A stretch of DNA of 64,000 nucleotides from NCBI GenBank assembly GCA_036346395.1, contig CM070594.1, positions 27,065,385-27,129,384 of the forward strand, written 5' to 3'. Shown in pieces: positions 1-11,010 of this stretch. How positions within the stretch are numbered: position 1 is the stretch's first letter; each line of letters opens with the position of its first letter. Under the pieces are notes generated by a model. The model saw only the letters and a program-made list of their open reading frames with translations. It did no database searches and had not been told where the DNA came from. The DNA comes from Hsuehochloa calcarea. Lineage: Eukaryota > Streptophyta > Magnoliopsida > Poales > Poaceae. Position numbers and translations under genes: made by a program.

Positions 1-123
1 CTAATATACTGATCTTCATAGCTTCCATAGCTACTGGTGTGAAATTTATGTTGAATCCATTATTTGTGAAAAAGTAAGCGTACTCCTATTCACCCCCTCT
101 CTAGTCGCCTTTTCAGCCCAACA
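1..123 (+). mobile_element. 3' end of a Sirevirus-like LTR, cut by the window edge
   Basis: The sequence ends in a CACCCCCTCTCTAGTCGCC stretch followed by CA, the usual end of this LTR family. Its reverse complement matches 19000-19125 closely, base for base over long runs, so it is the same family in the opposite orientation. No primer-binding site follows, so it is a 3' or solo LTR. The 5' part lies outside the window. Confidence 0.7.
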
Positions 124-767
124 GTTTTATATTCTTGTACTATTGTTGCATGTTTTTGAGGTGAATTATTGTGTTTTTACATGGAGTGTTGCTTTGAGTT
201 CGGTGTCACCTTTGCATCGTTCTAGTTTTCGTGGCTAAAAGATAAATGCATAGTAGAGCGGTAGACATTGGTTTGTTAGCCACTTGTCTTTACAATTAAT
301 TTGTCATGATATATTTATGCTTTATTCATGATTATTATAATTCCACGATGACAATGTGAAAAGGAAGGTAATATGATGATTATGATGATGATATGACCAT
401 GGTGATGATAAGGTAATGATGATAACAATGATAATAGATCATGTTAATAGATAATGAAAATCGTTGCATCAATTGCATTCATCATGATAGAATTGCATAC
501 AAGCCAGGTCGGTGAGAACGCCATATAACTATTCTGGTAAAGTCGGTGAAAAAGTTATATGACTAGTCTGAAGATCTCTAAAGAAAGACCTACATCGGTA
601 CGGACACCACGAGTGGTGGATAGACCTTGTATGAAAGAGGATGGGGCAAGAGTGGTTCATTGTTGGGTGATCACTCCGCTATACCAGAATAAACTAAGAG
701 ATGTGCATGTGGACATGTAGAATAGCCAACTATCGATGTTTTACTATCGATATTAAGAATGAATATT
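124..767. other. Non-genic stretch, GAT-rich low complexity
   Basis: No coding frame of interest is visible. Around 370-440 the sequence is a degenerate run of gatgatgat-type triplets. The part at 480-760 resembles the internal text of Gypsy LTRs seen elsewhere in the window (short phrases about 8580-8700) but is too diverged to delimit. Confidence 0.5.
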
Positions 768-1485
768 TGGGGGTCTCCTAGAATTAAAACCACGCAAAGA
801 ATGACACGAGAATTTTATACAGGTTCAGACTTTCTCCGAAGAGAATAACAACCCTACTCCTGTGTGAATGTACTAATTACAATCAAGAGGAAGGCTACAA
901 CCTAAAGTCTTCTGCTCCAGATATTCCTGCCCTTCTGTTTGCCAACTTCATCCCTTATATAGTGCATGAAGGGGTGTCAGTTTCTCCTATCCAAAAGGCA
1001 TCTCAACGTTCCAAATGATGAACCGGTTGATGGAGGTTATTGCCAGATAGATAGCCGCCCCCCCCCCACATCGCCAGGCAGTTATTGTCAGAGACAGAAA
1101 TGTAAAACATGTAGTTATTATAAAGAATAACAGCGTATATTAACTACCATGTGTATTAAACACGGTGCATAAGACTCTATAATCAACTGGTCCCGCATAT
1201 CTGCAGACTTCATCGATTATATGGTGGTCGTGGTAAATCTACGACCACAAGGTGATCGTAGACAAGGCTTACAACCAGAGATGAGTTGTAGAAAAGCTTA
1301 CGACTAGATACTGGTCGTAGAAAAGCTTACGACTAGGGGGTAGTCGTAGTAAGACTTACGACCACTCGGTTAAGCTTCTCCCTTGTATACGGTAAGGGGC
1401 ATACTTGTGAGTAGTATAAAGGAATTACTATCTATAATTAGAATTACAGATAAATTATTAATTGAGGATTATTAGATCCTCGTCA
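768..1485 (-). mobile_element. Probable solo-LTR remnant
   Basis: The stretch begins TGGGGGTCTCC and ends ATCCTCGTCA, that is TG...CA. The phrase about ttttatacaggttcagac followed by tctccgaag is typical of grass LTR sequences. Positions 1215-1375 hold repeated, alternately oriented copies of a TACGACCAG-like motif. The flanking bases (atatt and ccaac) do not form a duplication, so the ends are tentative, and the minus orientation is inferred. Confidence 0.4.
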
Positions 1486-1636
1486 CCAACCATTGTATAC
1501 ATGAAAAGGGGATGATGTTAAATGATTACATGAAAGATGATGATGTTAAGTGAGTACATGAATGATGATGCTAAAGATCTATTTGAATGATAAGTTGTTT
1601 GTTATTGTTCTATTATATACTTGCATCGCATGCTAT

Positions 1637-2567
1637 TGTAACATATCAATTTTCATGTCTTTTTTGTTATTTTGAAGAAGAAAAAATGAATCAGTTAAAT
1701 TTTATTGAGTTGTTTAAAGCTTAATTTGAAATTTTATAAATTAAAACAATTTAATATGAATAAATCAGACTTCAATTAAATTCAAATTGCTTTATTTGAT
1801 TTTCTTGGGTTCCAAGTTATTTTTTAGATTTTTCTGGATTTTCCAAGTTCTTTTGTTATTTCTTGGAGTTCAATTTTATTTATTTATTTTCTCTTTTCCC
1901 AACATTTCTTTCTTTTTGTAAAATTTAATTTAATTATTTCAAAGTGTTGGATTTCTTTTTGAGTTTTTGTAATCATTTAAAATCCAAATCTAAAATTCAA
2001 ATCCAAATTCCATCGTCTCAATTTAAATCTCGTCTCCAAAATCCAAATCCAAATTTTGTAATTTGAATTTTTCCCGCAAATTCTCTCATGGGCTGAAGAC
2101 CATTTCTCTCATGAGCAGAGCACGGGCAAGGAAAAAGGAAGGAAAGGAAAGAAAGAAAGAAGAAAGGAAAAGAAATGCGTGCGTGCGTTTCGCCCACGTC
2201 ATGTGTGTCATGCCCCCTAAGCCGTCTGCTTCATCACCGCCGCAATCACGCCCCGCAATTGTCGCAAGCCTTCATTGCAATTGTCTTTTCGGCAGTTTCC
2301 AAACTCCGGTCAAGCCTATAAATTGATGGTTCAGCACCCCTTCTAATCCCTCCGCACCCCCTCTAACTCTCATAGCCTCCGGAACTCCATCGCCATCAAA
2401 TTCATCGTCTTCACGAGCGTCGGCCGCCACCTCGCTTTGTTCTCCCAACACTCCAGTGAGATTTTTGGATATCTAACCGCGGCACATCATGTTCCCGAGC
2501 TCCATGAACAATTTCCCTCAGTCAATTTCACATTTGGTTGCAATTCATCATCGGATTTCATCGCTTC
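1637..2567 (+). mobile_element. 5' part of an older Tekay-like Gypsy LTR
   Basis: The sequence TGTAACATATCAATTTTC at 1637 and the AT-rich text after it align with the start of the LTR at 2568, so both belong to the same family. A TATA-like cctataaattg lies at about 2307. The copy stops where the next LTR starts at 2568, consistent with the younger element having inserted into the older one or with a deletion junction. Positions 1486-1636 between the neighbouring LTRs hold nothing recognisable. Confidence 0.55.
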
Positions 2568-3009
2568 TGTAACATCCCAATTTTCTGAGATTTAAAGATC
2601 TTTTGAATAGTTACTAGTTGGAAAAATCAAAATTTGAATTTTTATTGATTTTTATTAAAGCTTAATATAGACTTTAGCATCAAAACAATTTAATATGATT
2701 ATTCCCAACATCAACAATTGTCAAAACTATTTTATTTGGATTCCATGTGCTTAGATATATTTTATAGAATTTTTCTGAGTTCATTAGCTATTTTCTAATT
2801 GCTAATTGGATTTCCTGTATTTTCTAAAATAGAAAATCTATTTAAAATACTACGGAACAATGTTGGGGCGAAACCCATTACTATTCCCGCGGCCTAGTAC
2901 TGTGCAGCCCAGTTCGCCCGCGCGACGCACCGCTCCGTTGACAGGTGGACCCCACCTCTCGGTCTCTCGCGTGGCTCCACGCGCTGATCGGACGCGCCCC
3001 CGCGCCCGC

Positions 3010-5052
3010 TGTAGCACCCCAGCCCAACTTGAGCCTGGAATGCTACCACCGTAACAAGTCTACAAATGGAACTAAGATATTTCTTTCTAAATTTCGGCAG
3101 AGTCTCCTTTGTAAATCCAACTATCCGGACATTCGCGCAAATAACAACAATAATAAGCAAATATCCAAACGCGCGTACTAAACATGTTCATGAAAGAAAC
3201 AACCATAAAACACTATCAATCTCCAATAGTGGTTGTCCACGACTTAGAACGTAAGGAAGTAAACCTCACATAAAGCTATTCAAAGTCCAAGTTATCACTT
3301 AAATGTTTTATTCACTTTATTAGTGCCAGTGTGCAACCGTGATAATTTCTACTCCCGCCCATGCATGCCGACCACAACCGATGTACCTAAAAAAACAACA
3401 CGGCAAGGGTGAGTCCAAGACTCAGCAAGTGCAATGATACAAAACATAACAACATCTTTCATTATCCAACAGTGTATCAACATCATGAACCAAATCAACA
3501 TATGAATGAATGAATGCACATGCGCTTCTCTTTTGCTCATATGCAGATAGCGAGTGAACACCGTCGGTGTTCACTTATGCCCGCGTTCTACAACACGCGG
3601 GGATCCAAACCCGCTTGAGAACAAGTCAATCTGGGATCCACAATGCCCACTTTGGAATGGTGGGTCTTACAATCACCACCCACTCCCGTGGGTGTCGCAA
3701 GTCCACAACTTGCATTCATGAGTGCACATGATGAACAATAAAATGACAGTAATCGAATTTTAATAATCTAGCCATCATGCACAAATACATATCACCATAA
3801 ATCAGTACATCGAAACAAGCATATGTTATCATGATTCATCATATAGAACAATCACATAACAACCACATTATAGGTGCACTTGCATGTTTCTTTCTTTCCC
3901 GCTACTTACACACGAGGAAGCAAAATTGGTGTCTCTACTCTGGAACTCCGCCTCCTACACAAGCATAGCGGTAACAATAAATACGATGAATACTGGACTC
4001 TGTTTACACCCCTTAATCCAACTCCTCAAGATCTATGACGCCAAGAGAGGTTCTACCCAAATTTCCCGGCAGTCTAGGATAATGCTTCCCGGGACAGCAG
4101 TACGAGAAAAATCATATTAAATATCTGTAACTCCGAATGACTTGAAACCAGTGCTCAAATACTCTTAACGTAACAGGCTACGAAACTCTAGTTGGTGGGG
4201 TCCTTTGATTCGGCCAAACTAATGGTCTAAACAACCGTTGAAAACCATTGACAGACATCTGTCCAGAATACAGGACAGCAGTAGATAACATGGCATAACT
4301 TTCACTCTACAGATCCAATTGAGATGATCTTTATCAATTTGGAAATATTATTAAACAGGCTACAATAACCTAGTTGGGTAAGACTCCTGATTCAGCCTTC
4401 TAATAATCCTAATGTTCTGATGAAGTTTGTTGTTCCCTCAGTCTGACAATCAGACAACAGCGACGGTAAAAATTCAATAACATTTGATTCACACCTCTAA
4501 AAAATATGTTCTTTATCAATACTGAAAGCTTACTGGAATGGCTTCCACTTTCGTTTTGGGTGACTCTTCAGATTCGGGCTCAAAAAAATACAATCTGACT
4601 AGAAATGCAGACTGCCAAATCTCGTCAGCTCTCCTAACCAGTCGCACAAAAACGGACATATCTCCTAAACCGTAACTCCAAACCAGGTGATCTCGGTGCC
4701 AACAGAAAGCTAAGATCAAGGGCTACAACTTTATAAAAGCTGGACAGATCAGAAAATGTACAAAACTTACCCAAATCTGACGAACCAATCTGGCGCAGGG
4801 GGAGGGTGGGGAGAGCCGGCGGCTGCTAGGGGGAGGAAAGGGGGAAAGGGGTGGGGCACTAGGGTTTTGGGGGGTGGGCACCCCCCCTCTTGGCCGGCCA
4901 CAAGGAGGCCTCTCCTGGGCCGCGGCCCAGGCCCAGGTTGGCGAAAAATATCAGATGACCCCCTGTCGTTTCATGTTTTACTATTCCTCTTATTCCCTTT
5001 TCTCCTCTCGGCTAAATCTGTGATTTACCGATTCGATTTCCAGGGTATTACA
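3010..5052 (-). mobile_element. Solo Gypsy LTR with CCCGC target-site duplication
   Basis: On the plus strand it runs TGTAGCACCCC...GGGTATTACA. It is flanked by identical CCCGC copies at 3005-3009 and 5053-5057. Removing it and one copy rejoins the text of the surrounding LTR. Orientation is inferred as minus from the start TGTAATACCC and from the ttgcacttgctgagtc-like text near its 3' side. The G/C-rich frames inside it, for example at 4756-5376, cross its end and are not genes. Confidence 0.85.
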
Positions 5053-5784
5053 CCCGCATCGTCCCGTGCCGCTACCAATTGGGTCCCACCACCTTCGTCT
5101 CAACCACGGCGTTCTCCTCTTGCCCGTGCTGCGCCTGTCATTGCCAAGAGCTCGAGCTCCGTCCGACAAAGGAGATTTCGGACCGATTTCTTTGCGCCGA
5201 CCCTACCAATCTTTAGCCCTATCTCTCCCGTATCTGTTTCAGTTGGAATCAAATCCCGAATCAGCCTCTATCCCCTAGAATCCCGGACTTTGCTTTCGTA
5301 CCCAAATCGGACTCAGTTTGGGATCCTCCAAATCCGTGCCGCCCTCCTCGCCCCAATCGCTCTAGCGCCGCCGTAATTAGCGATTTAGGGTTTTCGATCG
5401 AGCTTCTTCTCCAACGAATTGGTCGCCATCGTTACCGACCTTGCTTCGTCGATTGCGCCATTGTGTTAAGCATCGCTCAGCTCCATCGTGCGCCCTTCCT
5501 CGTTGCCGGAGAGTTGCCGGAGCCGCCGAAGGTCCTCCGCCGCTTCGAGCTCACCGCCGGCCGTTGCTGTGGTTCCCGAGTGTCGGTAAGGGTGTCACCA
5601 GGTGCACAATAACCCTAGCTACACGCTGGTACCCCTTGCCGGCGACGAGACGCCACCGTTCGCTGGAACCCTCGATTCCGAGCGCCACCGCCGTCGGGCT
5701 GACGTGGACGTCCACGGGTGCATCCATCTCAACGCTCGTGCATGCGTGTCATCGGTGTGGCGCCCAGTCAGCGCCCGCGTGTGT

Positions 5785-7756
5785 TGTCGGGACCCAAATA
5801 TGCAAATCTGGACCCTCTGTGTATACTGCACTAGTCCAGGATCACGCTAGTGCACACAGTGGCAACATCGATGAAATATCATTTCCATATGCAAAGATGA
5901 CTAATAAATAGACAAATAACAATAATTATCAGAGTAAAGACCTTAAGGTCAAATCTTACAATTAATGTCTCAGAAGACAAATAGCTCAATAAAGCTGCAG
6001 CGGAACGTAACGGAATAACTTCAGTGAAGCCCATCCATATGCCCACAGGCAATCAACTAGGGTAGCGCGACCTAGTTCTCCACGATCCTTGAAGTAGACC
6101 TTGTTGACTGACGATTCTTCCACTTCTGTTGATTGTTTATAGCAAGTATGAGTACACAACCGTACTCGCAAGTCATACCACAGAATGCAATTTAAGTGAG
6201 AGAAGATACATACATGCGTACATATACATACATACATACATACATACGTATACATACATACATATGTATATACATACGTATGTACATGCATACACATATA
6301 TGCATATATACGTACGTACATACATACATAAATACATGCGTACATAATACATACATACATACATATGTATATATACATACGTACATGCATATATACGTAC
6401 ATACATATACATACATGCATACGTACCAACATACATGTACATACATACATATACGTATATGCATACATATATATACATACATCATACATATATGTATATG
6501 CATACATCTATACATACATACGTGCGTACGTACATACGTACATGCATGCATGCATACATACGTACATGCATACATATACATACATGCATACATACGTATA
6601 TACATATATATACATACATATATGTATATATACTTGGATGGTGTGGATGACAAGTGGGCCAAGTTGTCATAGAGAGCAAGAAATCAAAAGACAAAAGAAC
6701 AACACAACATAATAGAAAGAGAGGACGACAGAGAACTCACGGCCAGGTTCCATGTGCAGGCTAGCTAGGCACTGCGATGGGTCAAGCATAGAATAGGGAA
6801 TAGATTAACAGAGAGAGAGAAATCTAAAGGAAACCACTAAACAGAAGAATACACGTACTGGAACAACCATGAACATGGACAACATGCACACAGTAACAGA
6901 TTGATTTATACGTATGGGTTGGCCGGCGGCCGGCGGCGACGTAGCAGCGGCGAAGGGTCAAAATGGAAAGGAAACGACGAGCCGGACGCAATGGTGCGGT
7001 CGGATTTTAGAAATACTCACCGAGGAAGCGAGAAATGCGAAGAATACGGTTGGGTGGTCACGGACGGTGAAACTCCGGCGAACTTCGGGCAAAGGGGCTG
7101 GCACCATGACGTAAAGCACGACGACGCGAACCCAACGCCGCAGACGGTTCGGTCGGCGGACGTCGGATGGAGGAGAAACTCGTTGGAGAAGACTTTTGGG
7201 AGGAACTCCGTATTCTGCGAACTGCGACAAATATAGATCGATTCGGGGGAAAGCAAATCAGGGGATTAGAAGAGGACGTCGAGACGGACGCGTGGGCACA
7301 GACGGCTCGCATTTATATCCACCGAGGAGAGAGAGATATAATTTTGAATTTTGAATTGGAAAGAACGGAAATCTCGGCTGCACGCGTTCAGTTCGGGAGT
7401 TCGGTTCAGCTGGGAAAAATAAATTTGAACAGTACCACATGCATGGTACTGTTCATGTGGAGGAGAGAGAAATTCTGATTTTTCAAATTTAAATAAAAGA
7501 TAACAAATCAAGAAGATAAAATAACTAGCAAATAGATTCAGAAAAATCTCTAAAAATACCAGAAAATTCATGGGAATACAAGGAAGCCAAATAAAATAGA
7601 TTTTGATTTAATTGATATTTATATTAGTCAAATTAAATATTTTTAATTTAGGAAAATTCCAATTAAGCTTTATTAATTCAAATAAAATTTGTGAAATTTT
7701 CCAAGGACCTAAACTACTCGAAAGATTTTTGAAAAGCCAAATTTTGGGATGTTACA
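5785..7756 (-). mobile_element. Solo Tekay-like Gypsy LTR with TGTGT target-site duplication
   Basis: Read on the minus strand it starts TGTAACATCCC and ends GGGTCCCGACA. The duplication TGTGT is present at 5780-5784 and 7757-7761. Its U5 side matches the 3' part of the enclosing LTR (9370-9770), showing that a relative inserted into a relative and later recombined to a solo LTR. A long TACA-type microsatellite occupies its middle. Confidence 0.85.
6207..6632. repeat. Imperfect (TACA)n/(TATG)n microsatellite
   Basis: About 425 bases are built almost only from tacata, tacgta and tgcata units. Because the repeat lacks stop codons in several frames on both strands, it produces many overlapping Tyr/Ile/Cys/Met-rich frames that are not genes. 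Confidence 0.95.
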
Positions 7757-9775
7757 TGTGTGCCCGTGTGGCCAGTCCACCGTGTCCACGTTACCTCGGC
7801 TCGATGAACTCGAGTCCACCATAAGCTGTGAGACTGACATGTGGGTCCCACATGTCATAATTTCTTTTATTTATTCTTTTTCCAAAAATCCGTCGCTGAC
7901 TTCAGCGCTTCTGCAATAATCCGATTTTTTTAGAGAAATAATTCAGAAATTCTAATAAATCCAAAATTTGGGTTTTCTTTAGATTCAATCTTCCAAAGCC
8001 CATATCTTTTGCATCCGAACTCCGATTGAGCCCATTCAAATTTCTAAATTCATATAAATTTGAGATCTATTTAATTATTATTTTTATTTAATTTTTAGAG
8101 TTGGTTTTGCCTCTATTATTTATTTGTTTTTTTATTTGCTTCGTTTGCGAGTAGACGTTGATACTTCGGGAAACTTTGGAGAAGAAAGAGTGCCTTAAGA
8201 TCAAGATCAGTACCTAGACCTATTCCAAGGCAAGTTATACTTTTGATCATATTAAACCCAGGTTTTAAAATACTTTGATTCAAATTATTACATTCTATTT
8301 CAAATATTTATTTAAATGCTTTTGGGTTTAAATCCAAATTGTTATATCCACCTTGTATATTGTTATGTCATATTCTTTTGTCACCCTAGGTTGGTTCATT
8401 ATTAGTTGGTATTATCATAGCACCAATGTGGGTTGATTAGATACGAGTAGATTGCTTAGCCATGACACGAGTCATCATTTCATGTGTGTGCAAACATAAA
8501 CTTGACTAAGTGATTATGGAATTGCGTGATAAAACTGTGTGTGTTGTGTGCTATTACTCGTTGATGGCTTGTGTTGCACTTAACCAACAGGGAGGGATAG
8601 ATTTAGACTGAGGCAAGTGGTGGATACTGTGTGATATGGTGGGGCTGTGTTTTGGGAATGATAATCTGCGTGACTTAGTTAGAAATTGGAAGTCTTGCCT
8701 TGGTCAATTAAGGACTTAACTTTGTCCACCATTGAACTGAGCCTTACTGTACAACCACATACCTGGTATGGGACGGGCCTAACTTAGTAGGTTATGGAAT
8801 CTTGCCAATGACAACTCAGGTTGTAGGTTAGTTGTGTGATGGGTGGAGGTGTGGACTTCAAGATAGGTCACATCGCGGACGGTTCGTCACATCAATGTCC
8901 AACAGTGTGTGTCGTACCAAACGTTGTGTGTATCGGTTGAACGACAATAGAGCACATCAGGAGTGTCAATGTTTAAGATGAAGTTTCTGAAAGGTTTTGT
9001 TATGGTCAATGCTAGCTACACTGATTGTATCTTGTGGGTAAAGTGTACAACCTCTGCAGAGTGTTTAATCAATCTATTTGGATAGCCGCGTCCGCGGTCA
9101 TGGACATGCTCGGGAATTTCACACCATGGGTAGATTTTTATAAAAACAATTGGAAAGGGTCAGGTGTGTGAGATAACTTGTGAAGTTGTGTGAATAACTT
9201 GTTTAGACTGTGTGTCATTGTGAAATCAAATGATAAATTAATATTGTTATTTGTTTTGCATTATGCTTTCAATCTATTATTTGTATTCAATTGCAAATAT
9301 TGTATTTCTGCAAAATAACCACAGAAGTCATTCCTTTGGAATAAGCCATCATCTATAAATTGCATTATGTGGTATGACTTGCAAGTACGATTGTGTACTC
9401 ATACTTACTTCAAACAATCAACAGAAGTGGAAGAGTCATCGCCTGCTTTTGAGCAGGAGTTCTACGAAGGTGTTGTTCGTTAGGGTCTTGATCCCAGTCA
9501 GTTTGCCTGTGGTGAATTGATGAGATTCCGCTGGAGTTTACTTTTGTTCCACTGCTATTTATTTCTCTACTGCCAGCCCTGTGTGGCTTAATAAATGTGA
9601 AACTCGACCATAAGGTCACAACAGTTATTTGTTATTCAAATTACTCGTTTATCTATTAATTCATGTTGTGCGGATCGATATTCACTTGTGTTGATACTGT
9701 GTGCACTAGCGTGATCCTGAACTAGTACAGAATACGCAGAGTGTCCAGAATTGCATTTTTGGGTCCCGGTAGAGG

Positions 9776-9788
9776 TGGTATCAGAGTC
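9776..9788 (+). promoter_or_regulatory. Primer-binding site (tRNA-Met type)
   Basis: The sequence tggtatcagagtc lies five bases after the LTR end. It matches the complement of the 3' end of plant initiator tRNA-Met (TGGTATCAGAGC) except near its own 3' end. It fixes the element's orientation as plus. Confidence 0.85.
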
Positions 9789-9981
9789 ATACTAACTGTA
9801 GGTCTTGACCTTAGTTAGATTGGCCATCTTAGAGTGTCCAAACTATTTTCTAAGAAAAACTAACTTGCAAGATTAATTGAACTCCTTAACTCTTCTCATA
9901 TCTCTCTTGACTCAACTATTGCTGAAATTCTTTCTCACCCCACTGTTTTAAGTTGTTCTTACCCTCTTGTCTGTCTTGAAG

Positions 9982-10755
9982 ATGCCTCGTCTTCAAAACT
10001 ATGGAGAGCGCAAGGGAGGACTTGCCGCTGAACTTTGAAAGTTGTTGCAAGTACTTGGAGGCTTCGACCGTCCGATGTACCGTGGCAACACTTGGGTCGT
10101 GAACAGTCGAGACCGTGGAGTGATCTGCCGCTTAACCATCTACGCCGGGAAGGACACCAAAGCAAGTTAACCCCTGAACATTTTAGCTCAGAGGAGTGTC
10201 TGGATTGAAGCAATTCAAGAGTCTTCACGCCTCGCCATCCTCAGAATCTGCAACATCTACACTCACGAGCTTCGAGACACCGTCTTTCGCTACCACCCTC
10301 ACACCTCCGTAGTGGATCTTCCGGCATGTTATTCATCTACGGAAGGAGAAGGCAATGCCACTGTTGTGCATCTTGCCCAGTTCGTCGCTGCCCAAGAAGA
10401 ATTGCGGGAATTGGCCACCACAAAGCTAGAGTGCGCTTATGAGACCTTGCAGAGGGCGGAAGAAAGGATCTCCATTCTGGAGGAAACTCTCTATGGTTAG
10501 CACGAGCATGAGGAAGACCCTGAAGAGGAAGATCCTGAAGAAGAAGACTCAAAAGAAGCCGATGAACCAGTAGAGCTAGAAGAGCTAGAGGAGCCAGCAG
10601 TGCCGGAGGAGCTAGCTGTGCCTGCACCAGGGACGCATGATCCTGTTGCACCAGTCCCGGAGCATCAACATCAGTTTGTAAGGATGCCAGCTCTCTTCCA
10701 AGTCTACAGTAGGTGGGAGCACCGTCAAGGCTATAGAGGCTATCTCATCGAGTAG
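9982..10755 (+). pseudogene. Upstream ORF of the Tekay-like element, function unknown
   Basis: A single frame runs from the ATG at 9982 to a stop at 10753-10755 with no frameshift, but it is broken by three in-frame stops (10036, 10168, 10498). The C-terminal half is a predicted coiled coil (a heptad-like stretch at 10375-10500 rich in Glu, Leu and Ala). It is followed by a strongly acidic Glu/Asp/Pro tail coded at 10503-10640. It lies between the primer-binding site and gag. Grass Tekay-type elements often carry a non-gag ORF at this place, which is why I list it rather than dismiss it; that family knowledge is from memory. The conserved frame in spite of stops suggests a protein once under selection. 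I can assign no activity. Flanking gaps 9789-9981 and 10756-11010 hold only leader-like sequence. Confidence 0.55.
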
Positions 10756-11010
10756 TCCGTTCGAGTCTTTAGGCTTAGTCAGTTTAAGGTTAGGAGAGTC
10801 GCCCTTTAGGCGGTAGTTTGTGTGTTTAGGTTCGTTCTTTTTTTGTGTGCAAGTATGAGCTGCAAAGACCCTTAGGCATTTGTTGCAGCCATGCTAAAAC
10901 CTTAATTAATATTAGTATTCCTGTTGATCTTTCTTGAAGTTGTGTTTGTTGGGTTCTACCTACCCCTGCCTAGTTCTAACTTACCTTGTGCTTGCTACCT
11001 TATCTAACCC

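Larger units (their letters stand above)
2568..9771 (+). mobile_element. Tekay-like Ty3/Gypsy 5' LTR, interrupted by two nested solo LTRs
   Basis: The LTR starts TGTAACATCCC and ends at gggtcccggta just before a tRNA-Met primer-binding site. Its own sequence is 2568-3009, 5058-5784 and 7762-9771, about 3.2 kb once both nested LTRs and one duplication copy of each are removed. The last 400 bases match, in reverse complement, the U5 side of the nested LTR at 5785-7756 (shared text about agtgtccagaattgcat and caacagaagtgg), so host and guest belong to related families. No partner 3' LTR is visible, because the element is broken in pol at about 13155. Confidence 0.72.

Noticed and set aside
4756..5376. 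206-codon plus-strand frame
   Set aside because: It crosses the solo-LTR end at 5052 and the duplication, so it joins two unrelated sequences.
5986..6712. Overlapping long frames of Tyr/His/Met/Cys-rich peptides on both strands
   Set aside because: They are read-through of the TACA microsatellite, with no start context or domain.
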